From the NCBI RefSeq assembly GCF_001658025.2, contig NZ_CP014007.2:3472001-3536000 (forward strand): DNA of 64,000 nucleotides, given 5' to 3'. This DNA comes from Kosakonia oryzae. Its GTDB lineage: Bacteria > Pseudomonadota > Gammaproteobacteria > Enterobacterales > Enterobacteriaceae. The notes beneath the pieces were generated by a model that was given only the letters and a program-made list of their open reading frames with translations, was not told the origin of the DNA and made no database searches. This document shows, piece after piece, positions 46,773 to 54,773 of the stretch; within the stretch, counting starts at the first letter, position 1, and each line of letters begins with the position of its first letter. The position numbers and the translations under genes are program-made.

Positions 46773-46808
46773 GATCTTCCGCCAGCACAACTAAGTGCAC
46801 CTGATATT

Positions 46809-46840
46809 AAAGGCCGGGTAAAAACCCGGCCTTTTGTTTT
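46809..46840 (+). terminator. Intrinsic terminator after infA
   Basis: AAAGGCCGGGT AAAA ACCCGGCCTTTT, followed by GTTTTT. Confidence 0.9.
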
Positions 46841-46864
46841 TCTTCGCAACAGAAATAATAGCAT

Positions 46865-46930
46865 TGCTAAATCAACCTTTAACTAGCTTTTACCCGCCTT
46901 TTTTATCGGCCTGTTATTTTCCGCTTCTCT
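46865..46930. other. Possible relic of a second CRISPR leader
   Basis: The text CTTTTACCCGCCTTTTTT...GTTATTTTCCGC resembles, in the same orientation and order, the leader segment on the right of the array (47455-47515: TTTTTACCCCTTTTATTTTCCCGC). If real, it would have served an array lying just to its left, now gone. The similarity is partial and based on inspection only. Confidence 0.25.
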
Positions 46931-46974
46931 ACAGTTGCAAACGTTAGCAAACCGTTTCCTGTCCGATAGTGACA

Positions 46975-47422
46975 ACCTTAAGCTGCCTGTGGGGCAGTGA
47001 GCCGTGAAATCTCCTCCGACAGCAATGGGTGAGTTTTCTAAGCTGCCTGTACGGCAGTGAACTAATGAGTAAGCCGGTTTCGTGCGGCGCGTTGTTTCTA
47101 AGCTGCCTGTACGGCAGTGAACATCTTGCTGGGCCCGATGGTTATCTGCTGGTTTTTCTAAGCTGCCTGTACGGCAGTGAACGTTTGCCACGTTACTTTA
47201 ACAAATTGTTGCAGTTTCTAAGCTGCCTGTACGGCAGTGAACGCTCGCGTTCAACACAATTCCGCATCCCGACATTTCTAAGCTGCCTGTACGGCAGTGA
47301 ACCCAGATAACAGAACGATCAAGCGCTGGGTTGATTTCTAAGCTGCCTGTACGGCAGTGAACATATCGGTCCAGTTCCACGACGGCGTGAATGTTTTCTA
47401 AGCTGCCTGTACGGCAGTGAAC
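46975..47422 (-). CRISPR. Type I-F CRISPR array: seven perfect 28-bp repeats, one degenerate repeat, seven 32-bp spacers
   Basis: Perfect repeats start at 47035, 47095, 47155, 47215, 47275, 47335 and 47395 on an exact 60-base period. On the plus strand each repeat begins TTTCTAAGCTGCC and ends GGCAGTGAAC; its reverse complement is the type I-F (Csy) repeat with the CTGCC/GGCAG stem. The copy at 46975-47002 has changes in its first bases and in the loop, as expected of the leader-distal terminal repeat. The array is therefore transcribed leftwards, with the leader to the right of 47422. All spacers are 32 bases and differ from each other. No cas gene is present on either side, so it is an orphan array here. 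In E. coli the I-F locus occupies the same infA-clpA interval. Confidence 0.97.
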
Positions 47423-47560
47423 TGAATCCGTACGATTGTAGCCTTCTGTTTTTGTTGGATAAACTATTTAAAACGTGTTTTTACCCCTTTTATTTTCCCG
47501 CTATTCATTAACATTTAAAATCAATTAGTTACACGAGCATTGAGAAAAAGGGTAAATCCT
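47423..47560 (-). promoter_or_regulatory. CRISPR leader region
   Basis: This AT-rich segment next to the last perfect repeat is where the leader and crRNA promoter of a leftward array should lie. It contains runs such as GTTTTTACCCCTTTTATTTTCCC and no open frame. The assignment follows from repeat polarity and the degenerate repeat at the other end. Confidence 0.6.
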
Positions 47561-47611
47561 GAATGAGCGCCTCCTGCATAAAGCGTTTAGCCGACAACCA
47601 TCAGATCAAAC

Positions 47612-47640
47612 TTTAATCAAATACGACAACTGTCTATACT
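47612..47640 (+). promoter_or_regulatory. Candidate promoter of the xre-res pair
   Basis: TTTAAT (47612-47617) and TATACT (47635-47640) are 17 bases apart. Transcription would start near 47647, about 29 bases before the antitoxin ATG. The -10 box lies between the two palindromes described separately. Confidence 0.5.
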
Positions 47641-47657
47641 TAACCATGACAGATGTC
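47625..47657. promoter_or_regulatory. Paired palindromic operator GACA-NN-TGTC x2
   Basis: GACAACTGTC (47625-47634) and GACAGATGTC (47648-47657) both fit GACA-NN-TGTC. They are 23 bases centre to centre, about two helical turns, and bracket the TATACT -10 box. This is the expected layout for autorepression by a dimeric Xre antitoxin. Confidence 0.6.
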
Positions 47658-47675
47658 TGAATGCTGGAGGAAAAA

Positions 47676-48119
47676 ATGAGAGCCTGGAGCCCGGAACAAA
47701 AGTCGATTGAAAACGCGCTCTGGCGTTTTGCCGGCTTCCCCGCCAACAGGGGACTAAAACTTGTTCAGATGCTGAATGAAGGTTTACCCGTCAGCATTCT
47801 GGATAACATTCATGAATGGACGGAAATGTCCCGTTCCGACATTTTGCGTGTCACCGGTATTAACGAGCGTAATGTTGCCCGCCGTAAGAGCGCGGGGCGC
47901 ACCTTAACGCCGGAAGAGAGCGAGCGGATCGCGCGTTTAGTGCGGGTAATTGATGCCGCCGTACAGTTTTTCGGCAGCAAAAAGATGGCGTACGAGTGGC
48001 TGGAATCGCCAGTCAGAGGGCTGGGTAACGTTGCGCCGATTTCGCTGATTGCGACAGAGAGCGGCGCGCTGGAAGTCACCGATCTGATCGGCCGCCTTGA
48101 ACACGGAGTGTTTGCGTGA
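47676..48119 (+). CDS. Xre/MbcA/ParS-type antitoxin (DUF2384) of a RES toxin-antitoxin module
   Basis: The 147-residue product has an N-terminal helix-turn-helix-like region (about 15-75, with MSRSDILRVTGINERNVARRK) and the C-terminal MbcA/ParS/Xre domain that holds the toxin (ESERIARLVRVIDAAVQFFGSKKMAYEWLESP, then a P-x3-L-x4-G motif ending LEHGVFA). I use the ATG at 47676, five bases after GGAGG; the ATG at 47661 overlaps that site. Antitoxins of this family neutralise the RES partner and repress the operon. The gene is absent from this position in E. coli K-12. It overlaps the toxin gene by four bases. Confidence 0.9.
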   Translation: MRAWSPEQKSIENALWRFAGFPANRGLKLVQMLNEGLPVSILDNIHEWTEMSRSDILRVTGINERNVARRKSAGRTLTPEESERIARLVRVIDAAVQFFGSKKMAYEWLESPVRGLGNVAPISLIATESGALEVTDLIGRLEHGVFA

Positions 48120-48589
48120 TTTTTTATCGCCTTGTTTCGCGCCGCTACGCCAGCGAAGCCTGGACCGGCAGCGGTGCGAATCAATACGGCGGCAGATGGA
48201 ATCACAAAGGGCATCCGGCGGTTTATGTTGCCTCATCCGTTTCGCTCGCCGCGCTGGAAATGCTGGTACATGTGCACAGCGACACGGTTCTAAACCAGTA
48301 CGGCCTGTTCAGTATCAACATCCCCGATAAAGAGATCGAGTATCTGGATAAACAGTGGCTGCCACCGGACTGGCAGGAAAACCCGGCTCCGCTTTCGACG
48401 ATGGATCTGGGAACCGCCTGGCTGGAAGCGAACAGCGCCGTCGCGCTGGTGCTGCCCTCCTGCGTCATCCCGCTGGAAAATAACGCCCTTTTGAATCCAC
48501 TGCATCCGGGGTTTAGCAAGCTATTAAAATCGGTACAAGCGCTTCCTTTTTCGTTCGATAGCCGCCTGGTCAGCCAGGCGGAAAGATGA
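48116..48589 (+). CDS. RES-domain toxin (NAD+-degrading family)
   Basis: The 157-residue product starts with GTG inside the antitoxin stop (GTGA) and spans a full RES domain: FYRLVSRRYASEAW, GANQYGGRWNHKGHPAVYVASS, SLAALEML, LPSCVIP and NALLNPLHPGF. Candidate catalytic residues by family pattern are R27, Y37, E48 and S115. Characterised members deplete NAD+ by phosphorolysis or hydrolysis and stop growth (for example MbcT and the Pseudomonas putida Res). Everything needed for activity appears intact. The partner antitoxin is directly upstream. Confidence 0.9.
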   Translation: MIFYRLVSRRYASEAWTGSGANQYGGRWNHKGHPAVYVASSVSLAALEMLVHVHSDTVLNQYGLFSINIPDKEIEYLDKQWLPPDWQENPAPLSTMDLGTAWLEANSAVALVLPSCVIPLENNALLNPLHPGFSKLLKSVQALPFSFDSRLVSQAER

Positions 48590-48801
48590 AGTCGGCGAAC
48601 CGCCGGAGCAGGCATTGAGAATGCGCCGGCGTTATCCGGCACCAGGCATATGTAAGCTGCCTCTGCGAGAGGGCTATGCCCGAAATAATCGGCCAGACAA
48701 ACGCGAAGTTATCCGCAAAAAGTAAAAGGCGTTGATATCCGAAGGAAAACTGCTGGTCACTTTAGGCGACCAGCAGCCCGCAACTCCGGCTTTTTAGCTA
48801 T
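48590..48801. other. Intergenic region with REP-like and degenerate CRISPR-repeat-like sequence
   Basis: No gene is visible. GCGCCGGCGTTATCCGGC (48624-48641) resembles a REP element. TAAGCTGCCT (48653-48662) matches ten consecutive bases of the CRISPR repeat, followed by a different short stem CCTCT-GCG-AGAGG. The operon terminator lies at 48746-48776. Confidence 0.45.
48746..48776 (-). terminator. Intrinsic terminator of the catabolic operon
   Basis: On the minus strand CTGCTGGTC and GACCAGCAG form a nine-base-pair stem followed by TTTTCCTT. It lies 26 bases after the thiolase stop. Confidence 0.75.
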
Positions 48802-49980
48802 TTAAATACGTTCAATAATGACCGCGATCCCCTGCCCCCCGCCGATGCATAACGTTGCCAGCCCCGTTGATTTGTTTTGTTGCTGTAACGCATGCACCAG
48901 TGTGACGAGGATCCGCGCTCCGCTTGCGCCGATAGGGTGTCCCAGCGCGATAGCTCCACCGTTGACGTTAACGTTGTCTTGCCGGAATTTCAGCTCTCTG
49001 GCGACGGCTAAATATTGCGCCGCGAAGGCTTCGTTTGCCTCAATAAGATCCAGATCGCTGACATTCATCCCGGCTTTGTCGAGCGCCAACTGTGTTGCCG
49101 GAACCGGACCTAATCCCATCATACTGGCGTCAACCCCTGCCGAAGCCCAGCTTTTAATCCGCGCCAGTGGAGTGATACCTTGCGCACGTGCGGCTTTTTC
49201 AGACATCAGCACCAGCGTTGCAGCAGCATCATTGATGCCAGAAGCATTGCCTGCAGTGACTGTTCCCGCACTATCAAAGGCCGGGCGAAGCGCCGCCAGC
49301 GAGCCGGCATCGGTCTCCGGGCGTGGATATTCATCGGTGTCAAACTGACGCATCTCTTTTTTATACTTTACACAAACCGGCACAATCTCTTTTTTGAAAT
49401 GTCCCGCACGAATAGCGGCAATCGCTTTTTGTTGCGACGCCAGTGCCACCTGATCCTGCTCTTCCCGGCTTATCTGATAGCGCTTCGCGATGTTCTCCGC
49501 CGTAATTCCCATATGGTACTGATTGAAAGCGCACCATAAACCATCCTGAATCATGACATCTGTCAGTTCGCCGTTGCCCATGCGATAGCCCTGCCGCGCG
49601 CGGGAAAGTAAATACGGCGCGGCGCTCATGTTCTCCATACCACCGACGATACAGGTCTGGTTGCCGCCGCTTAGAATAGACTGCGCGCCAAGAACTACGG
49701 TTTTCAGCCCGGAACCACACACTTTATTGACGGTAAAAGAGGGAATCGTCTGAGGTAAGCCAGCATGATGCGTAACCTGGTGCGCCGGGTTTTGCCCCAG
49801 TCCCGCCTGTAAAACATTGCCGAGGAATACTTCGTCAATTTTTATCTCTGTCGGCAGTTCACTCAGATTCGCCCGAACAGTGGTTGCTCCCAGCATTACC
49901 GCCGGGATCTCCGCCAGGCTGCCAGAAAATTTACCAATAGGGGTGCGTTTTGCACTCACAATCACAACGGAATCGCGCAT
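48802..49980 (-). CDS. Acetyl-CoA acetyltransferase (thiolase, AtoB-like)
   Basis: The 392-residue product is a type II thiolase that cleaves acetoacetyl-CoA or a related 3-oxoacyl-CoA with CoA. The catalytic residues are C88 in [11 protein letters not shown]348 in [16 protein letters not shown] and C378 in [10 protein letters not shown]. Length and sequence are close to E. coli AtoB (394). It is the last gene of a six-gene operon and overlaps the CoA-transferase beta gene by 19 bases. Its place after an AtoDA-like transferase suggests that the pathway ends in two acetyl-CoA, though a longer 3-oxoacyl-CoA cannot be excluded. Confidence 0.93.
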   Translation of the reverse strand: MRDSVVIVSAKRTPIGKFSGSLAEIPAVMLGATTVRANLSELPTEIKIDEVFLGNVLQAGLGQNPAHQVTHHAGLPQTIPSFTVNKVCGSGLKTVVLGAQSILSGGNQTCIVGGMENMSAAPYLLSRARQGYRMGNGELTDVMIQDGLWCAFNQYHMGITAENIAKRYQISREEQDQVALASQQKAIAAIRAGHFKKEIVPVCVKYKKEMRQFDTDEYPRPETDAGSLAALRPAFDSAGTVTAGNASGINDAAATLVLMSEKAARAQGITPLARIKSWASAGVDASMMGLGPVPATQLALDKAGMNVSDLDLIEANEAFAAQYLAVARELKFRQDNVNVNGGAIALGHPIGASGARILVTLVHALQQQNKSTGLATLCIGGGQGIAVIIERI

Positions 49981-50636
49981 GTGACCTCCGCAGCTGGCGC
50001 TAATTTCAGATTTTCAGAGAGACGGAAACGGGCTTCCGTGCACGCACGCAGTTCATCGAGCGTTATCAGATCGCTGATTTCGTCGAGAACCATCTCGCCG
50101 TTTACAAAGCTGAACACTGCGTATTCGGTTATGACTTTGCTCACTTTACCGGCAGCAGTTAAGGGATAGTGGCAACGGTGCAGCAGTTTCGGCTCACCAT
50201 TTTTGGCACAATGCTCCATCGCGATAATGACTCTCTTCGCCCCGACCACCAGATCCATAGCGCCCCCCATGCCGGGTACCCTCTTTCCTGGTACCATCCA
50301 GTTTGCGAGATTCCCTTGTTCATCAACCTGTAACCCGCCAAGCACACACACATCAACATGCCCCCCGCGGATAAGGGAAAAAGAGTAACAACTGTCGAAT
50401 ATCGCCGCCCCAGGCAATATTCCACAGGGCTGGCCGCCCGCATTCACGAGGTTCGCATTGACCTCTTCTAATGGGCCCAGACCGAGGAAACCATTCTCCG
50501 ACTGCAGCGTGACCAGGATACCATCGGCCAGAAAATTCGCCACCAGGGTCGGGAGGCCAATCCCCAGATTAGCGACATCGCCATCGTGCAACTCCTGCGC
50601 CACGCGCCGGGCAATACGCTCTTTTGCGTTCATCAT
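49962..50636 (-). CDS. CoA-transferase family I, subunit B (AtoA-like)
   Basis: The 224-residue product matches the beta subunit of acetate/acetoacetate CoA-transferase. The catalytic glutamate is E47 in the motif [12 protein letters not shown], and [16 protein letters not shown] and [23 protein letters not shown] follow as in AtoA. Its ATG overlaps the subunit A stop by four bases. It differs from E. coli AtoA mainly in the last third. It should move CoA from an acyl-CoA donor to the free acid made by the upstream enzymes. Confidence 0.93.
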   Translation of the reverse strand: MMNAKERIARRVAQELHDGDVANLGIGLPTLVANFLADGILVTLQSENGFLGLGPLEEVNANLVNAGGQPCGILPGAAIFDSCYSFSLIRGGHVDVCVLGGLQVDEQGNLANWMVPGKRVPGMGGAMDLVVGAKRVIIAMEHCAKNGEPKLLHRCHYPLTAAGKVSKVITEYAVFSFVNGEMVLDEISDLITLDELRACTEARFRLSENLKLAPAAEVTCAIPL

Positions 50637-51289
50637 TGCTCCTCCATCATCAGATAATCCACTAGCGCACCAGGCGTCACGACATGTTCGGGGGGAATAC
50701 TGCCCGTCGCGTCAATATTGCGCACCTCGGCCACGACCACATCGGCGGCCAGTGCCATCACAGGATTGAAATTGCGGGCGGTCAGGTTATAGGTAAGATT
50801 GCCTGCCTCGTCGGCGTTATCAGCCAGTAAAATAGCCAGATCGGCGCGCAGAGGATGCTCAAGCAACCATTTTTCACCATCAATAATCAGGGTTTGCTTA
50901 TTCTCCTCCACGACCGTACCGAGGCCTGTTTGGGTGAGAAATCCTCCCAGTCCGGCGCCACCTGCGCGGATTTGCTCGGCAAGCGTGCCCTGCGGAACTA
51001 ACTGGACATCCAGTTCGCCGGAAATCATTTTTTCCCCGGTTTCCTGGTTAGTACCAATATGGGAGACGATGACTTTTTTTACTCGTCCACTGGATATCAG
51101 CGGGCCAATACCTTTATTAATAAAAGCAGTGTCATTACCAATCAGCGTTAATTCTTTAACGCCTGAGCGAAGTATTTCGGCGACCAGATATTCCGGCGTG
51201 CCGACGCCCATAAATCCGCCGAACATAATATGCATGCCGTCGCATAATAATTCGCGGAAAGTTTCCGCTGTTATTTTTTTATTTCGCAT
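50633..51289 (-). CDS. CoA-transferase family I, subunit A (AtoD-like)
   Basis: The 218-residue product resembles E. coli AtoD along its length: [21 protein letters not shown] with the GxGxP CoA-binding loop, [61 protein letters not shown]. The C-terminus ends [19 protein letters not shown]. It is 88 bases downstream of the DUF4387 gene and forms a heteromer with subunit B. In the E. coli ato operon the transferase is paired with the permease AtoE; here a CitMHS carrier is used. Confidence 0.93.
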   Translation of the reverse strand: MRNKKITAETFRELLCDGMHIMFGGFMGVGTPEYLVAEILRSGVKELTLIGNDTAFINKGIGPLISSGRVKKVIVSHIGTNQETGEKMISGELDVQLVPQGTLAEQIRAGGAGLGGFLTQTGLGTVVEENKQTLIIDGEKWLLEHPLRADLAILLADNADEAGNLTYNLTARNFNPVMALAADVVVAEVRNIDATGSIPPEHVVTPGALVDYLMMEEQ

Positions 51290-51377
51290 AATTCTACTCT
51301 TACTTTTTTTGACAACAGGGAAACGCTGACGGAGTGAGTACGCCGTCAGAGATGCATCGTTGCCCGATTGGGGAAAA

Positions 51378-51677
51378 CTAAATAGGCATATCCAGTAACG
51401 CTGAACTTAGCCCTTTGCCGTGCATATCCAGCGCCAGCGAACGCGTAACACCGCCGCCTAATGCTTTATGCATGACGAAATTAAGCGCGCCAAGTTCGGG
51501 TAATTCATAGCGAATGACTTCGCCATGAACAATATCGCCAAACCAGGCTTTTACTTTTTCAGCGGTGACCTGTTCAACCAGTATTTCATAATCTTCAGCA
51601 CGCCAGGCAATTAACGAAATATTGGAGATATTTCCTTTATCGCCGGTACGGGAATGAGCAATTTCACGTAATTTCAT
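51378..51677 (-). CDS. DUF4387 protein, small partner of the AtuA-like protein
   Basis: The 99-residue protein belongs to the DUF4387/AtuA-like small-subunit family: [25 protein letters not shown], then [26 protein letters not shown]. Family members occur next to DUF1446 proteins or fused to them, which implies a complex. No activity is known to me. Its ATG overlaps the DUF1446 stop by one base (TAATG), as expected for two subunits made together. Confidence 0.88.
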   Translation of the reverse strand: MKLREIAHSRTGDKGNISNISLIAWRAEDYEILVEQVTAEKVKAWFGDIVHGEVIRYELPELGALNFVMHKALGGGVTRSLALDMHGKGLSSALLDMPI

Positions 51678-53017
51678 TATTTACTCTCCAGGACGGTGAC
51701 ATGGTGTTGAACGCAATGACGAGGGATCAGTGTTGAATCCATGGCAAGGATCTCTTTTACGGATTTCATCACCCCGCCACCGCCGGCCGGGCCGTTGGTA
51801 TAGAGGGTTTCCACTTCATTGCCGATGTTAATGGCCTGCGCTCGGGTGGCGCAGCGGGCTGCAACTCTGGCGCGAACTTCATACGGATCGCTGTATTGAC
51901 CCCGGGTTTCACCATGCAAAGCATTAACGCCGATGAGATCAAAGCGCGCTTCTTCCGGCTTAAAACCACAAATGGCGAAGCGTTCCCGCACGATGTCCAG
52001 CGCCAGACGGCCACGGTTGACAGCGCCAGGGCCGGCGTAGGAGATCTCGCCTTCACCAATAAATCCATCCTGATAACCGACTGAAACTTTCAGGCTATCA
52101 GTCCGTGGTGAACCGGTAGCGCCCGTTACCGCTACGCGATCCGTGCCAGCACTTTCGAAACGCACATGGCTGAAATCTGCCACGACGTCCGGAGTGAGAT
52201 AACGCTCCGGTCGGTGAATTTCATACAGCAACTGCTCTTTGCAGGTATCCACGGTGACCAACCCGCCAGAACCGGCAACTTTAGTGATCGTTGCGCTGCC
52301 ATCTTCACTGACTTCAGCCAGAGGAAAACCGAGCCGCGCCAGCTCCGGGACATCTTTCACGCCAGGATCGGCATAATAGCCGCCGGTAATTTGCCCTGCG
52401 CACTCCAGAAGATGGCCAATACAGGTGCCCTGCCCAAGATTGTGCCAGTCATCCGCCGCCCAGTTAAATTCATGCATCATCGCGGCGAGGAACAGCGAGG
52501 GATCGGCAACGCGTCCTGCAATAACCACATCCGCCCCTGTGCTGAGCGCTTCAAGTAAACCCGTCGCACCGAGATAAGCATTCGCCGAAAGGAGAGGTTT
52601 ATCGAACTGAGAAACCGTCAGACCAGCTTCATCAAGGGTAAGAGCCATCGTCTGAATCAGCGATAAGACATCATCGCCAGTGACGACCGCGACTTTAAAG
52701 TTGGGCAAACCGAGTTCGGCGGCCACGTTAATCACCGCTTGCCCTGCCGCGACAGGGTTTGCAGAACCCATGTTAGAGATAATACGCACCCCTTTGGCAT
52801 GACAGATGGGCAAAACAGCGCGCATACGCGCTTCGAGTAATTCGTTGTACCCTTTGCCCGCATCCTGCTGTTTTTGTTTTTGTCCGAGAGCGATGGTTCG
52901 TTCTGCCAGGCATTCGAAAACCAGATAATCCAGTTCGCCTTTTTCTGCCAGTTCAACTGCGGGTTCTATGCGGTCACCCGCATAACCAGCGCCGGAACCG
53001 ATTCGGATTGTCTTCAT
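51677..53017 (-). CDS. AtuA-like DUF1446 protein, probable catabolic enzyme of unknown reaction
   Basis: The 446-residue product has the family N-terminal signature IGSGAGYAGDRIEPAVELAEKG, then YLVFECLAERT, ISNMGSANPVAAGQAV, GRVADPSLFLAAMMHEF and a C-terminal PAGGGG motif. Relatives include AtuA of the Pseudomonas acyclic terpene pathway, whose reaction is not settled. It lies 34 bases after the transporter gene and overlaps DUF4387. Position between uptake and CoA activation suggests that it converts the imported acid into the substrate of the CoA-transferase; this is inference. Confidence 0.88.
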   Translation of the reverse strand: MKTIRIGSGAGYAGDRIEPAVELAEKGELDYLVFECLAERTIALGQKQKQQDAGKGYNELLEARMRAVLPICHAKGVRIISNMGSANPVAAGQAVINVAAELGLPNFKVAVVTGDDVLSLIQTMALTLDEAGLTVSQFDKPLLSANAYLGATGLLEALSTGADVVIAGRVADPSLFLAAMMHEFNWAADDWHNLGQGTCIGHLLECAGQITGGYYADPGVKDVPELARLGFPLAEVSEDGSATITKVAGSGGLVTVDTCKEQLLYEIHRPERYLTPDVVADFSHVRFESAGTDRVAVTGATGSPRTDSLKVSVGYQDGFIGEGEISYAGPGAVNRGRLALDIVRERFAICGFKPEEARFDLIGVNALHGETRGQYSDPYEVRARVAARCATRAQAINIGNEVETLYTNGPAGGGGVMKSVKEILAMDSTLIPRHCVQHHVTVLESK

Positions 53018-53051
53018 CTTATATCCTTAATTTAAAAAATAAATTTTGCCA

Positions 53052-54356
53052 TCAAAGCGGGAAGACCCCGGTCAAGGCGGCGGCAAATGTCATAATGACG
53101 CTGGCGCCCCAAAGCACCGGGATGGAGAATTTTTGATGATCGGCGAGATCAACGCCCGCAAGGCTGATCAACAGGAAGGTCGCTGGCGTCAAGGGACTGA
53201 CCGGGAAGCCGGTGGTCATCTGGCCCAGTACGGATGCCTGCGCAACCTGAATCGCGGGTATCCCCATGATGTCAACGGTATGCGCGATGACTGGCATGAT
53301 GCCAAAATAGTAAGAGTCGGGATCGAAGATCATAGACAGCGGCATAGAAATCAGCCCGACGATAAAGGGAATATGTGAAGCCAGCGCATTCGGCATAAAC
53401 TCCACTGCGGCATGGGACATTGCTTTCAACATACCCGCTCCGCCCATGATCCCGGTGAAGGCACCGGCCGCAAAGAGAATACTGGCCATCATCAGCGCCG
53501 CTTTGGCATGCGCATTGATACGCTCTTTCTGCATTTCAACATTTGGGTAGTTAATTATCAGCGCCAGCGTCAGGGCGATCATGAACGCAACGGTTGGAGA
53601 GATACGTGTAAAAACCATCGTGCCGATAACCGCAACAACGAGGCTGATATTGACCCAGAATAGATGCGGGCGGCGCAGCGCTTGTTCCTGTTCGGTAAGG
53701 GTTTTGTGATGTGAAAAATCTCCGGCAGCAGAGGTAAAATGCGCAGCGCCAAGCCGTTTTTCTTCCCGTTTTCCCCAATACCAGCCCATTGCAACCATAA
53801 AGACGAGCCCAATAACCTGCGCCGGAATGAGGGGGATAAAGAGATCATGAGTGGTGACATTCAACGCTGCAGAAGCGCGGATCATCGGCCCGGTCCAGGG
53901 TAAAAAGTTAACCCCTGCGCTCAGCGCGGTGATACCGAGCAAAATACGTTTATCCATACCCAGACGATTAAACAGCGGCAACATCGTCGGCACGGTAATC
54001 AAGAAAGTGACCGCGCCGTTGCCGTCAAGATGAGCGATCAGCGCCAGTATCCCCGTCCCGATAATGATTTTGACCGGGTTTGTCCCCACGAAACGCAAAA
54101 TACCGCGCACAATGGGGTCGAACATCCCGGCATCGGTCACAACACCAAAAAAAGCGATAGCAAAGACAAACATTGCCGCCATGGGCGCTAATTTCGTAAT
54201 GCCTTCAACCACAAACTTTGCCGTATCCGTTCCACAACCGGCAGCAAGCGCGCCAATGACCGGAATAACGATCAACGCAACCAGAGGTGACATTCTTTTA
54301 GACATGATAAAAAATAATAGGGTTGCTATGATCAGCACACCTATTAATGCGAGCAT
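53052..54356 (-). CDS. CitMHS-family organic-acid transporter
   Basis: The start at 54356 (MLALIGVLIIATLLFF) is eight bases after AAGGAG and gives 434 residues, the usual size for CitMHS (metal-citrate:H+ symporters such as Bacillus CitM); the ATG 15 codons upstream is unlikely. About twelve hydrophobic segments are visible, with the conserved AHLDGNGAVTFLITVPTMLP, LPWTGPMIRASAALN and the C-terminal motif GQMTTGFPVSPLTPATFL. It is the first gene of the operon. The substrate may be citrate or another hydroxy- or tricarboxylate; the family alone does not decide. Confidence 0.92.
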   Translation of the reverse strand: MLALIGVLIIATLLFFIMSKRMSPLVALIVIPVIGALAAGCGTDTAKFVVEGITKLAPMAAMFVFAIAFFGVVTDAGMFDPIVRGILRFVGTNPVKIIIGTGILALIAHLDGNGAVTFLITVPTMLPLFNRLGMDKRILLGITALSAGVNFLPWTGPMIRASAALNVTTHDLFIPLIPAQVIGLVFMVAMGWYWGKREEKRLGAAHFTSAAGDFSHHKTLTEQEQALRRPHLFWVNISLVVAVIGTMVFTRISPTVAFMIALTLALIINYPNVEMQKERINAHAKAALMMASILFAAGAFTGIMGGAGMLKAMSHAAVEFMPNALASHIPFIVGLISMPLSMIFDPDSYYFGIMPVIAHTVDIMGIPAIQVAQASVLGQMTTGFPVSPLTPATFLLISLAGVDLADHQKFSIPVLWGASVIMTFAAALTGVFPL

Positions 54357-54410
54357 AATCTTCTCCTTTATATTGTTATAAGTTTGCTTGATTTGAAACA
54401 CAAAGATAAA

Positions 54411-54428
54411 TGAGTCGTTAATAACTCA
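54411..54428. promoter_or_regulatory. Candidate LysR-type site near the operon start
   Basis: TGAGTCGTTAATAACTCA is an 18-base palindrome matching its complement at 14 positions, 55-72 bases upstream of the transporter ATG. That position suits an activation-type subsite overlapping the promoter. Confidence 0.4.
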
Positions 54429-54487
54429 CGATAATTACTCTCTAACCCTATTTTTATCACAACCAAGAAAACAGGCACTAATTCATA

Positions 54488-54503
54488 ATTGCAATAGTGC
54501 AAT
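54488..54503. promoter_or_regulatory. Candidate LysR-type recognition site
   Basis: ATTGCAATAGTGCAAT has perfect five-base arms (ATTGC/GCAAT) and fits T-N11-A. It lies in the middle of the divergent region, about 130 bases from the operon start, as expected for the distal recognition site of a LysR regulator. Confidence 0.45.
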
Positions 54504-54773
54504 TTGACAACAAGTTAAATGGTATTATTTGAAATATAAATAGACTTATAATACATTTGCGTTAATCAAAAAAAACAACACAAACAACAATATAGATAAT
54601 ACTCTAATGGTTTTATTCATCATTTTTCCGACTGAACTGACATTATCAGAAGATATAACAGAAAAATTAAAAAACAGGTAATGTGTAGTAGATCATAAAA
54701 ATACGTTCATGACATTTTTATTAATCAGAAATAACGATAATATAATTCAAAAATACGCTAAGTGGAGCGAGTG

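Larger units (their letters stand above)
54357..54773. promoter_or_regulatory. Divergent control region between the CitMHS operon and its LysR gene
   Basis: This 417-base, very AT-rich region separates the operon from the regulator. It contains two palindromes suited to a LysR-type protein (54411-54428 and 54488-54503). A TATAAT at 54547-54552 could belong to the lysR promoter. No open frame is credible. Confidence 0.65.

Noticed and set aside
46773-46980. Possible tRNA or small-RNA gene after infA, as in E. coli
   Set aside because: No cloverleaf-like arms or TTCGA loop can be found by eye; only the infA terminator and AT-rich sequence are present.
47029-47380. Open frames of about 60-100 codons on both strands with a repeated peptide (SCLYGSE / VHCRTGSLE) across the CRISPR array
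   Set aside because: The 60-base repeat period is a multiple of three, so the frames stay open by arithmetic; the peptides are translations of the CRISPR repeat.
48116-48589. The RES gene as a remnant of a larger defence or cas gene
   Set aside because: The frame is a full-length RES domain with its own overlapping Xre antitoxin; nothing resembles Csy or Cas proteins.
48802-50636. Assigning these genes as atoB and atoA of an ordinary acetoacetate (ato) operon
   Set aside because: There is no AtoE permease or AtoSC two-component system; the operon instead includes CitMHS, DUF1446, DUF4387 and a LysR regulator, so it is a different system using related enzymes.
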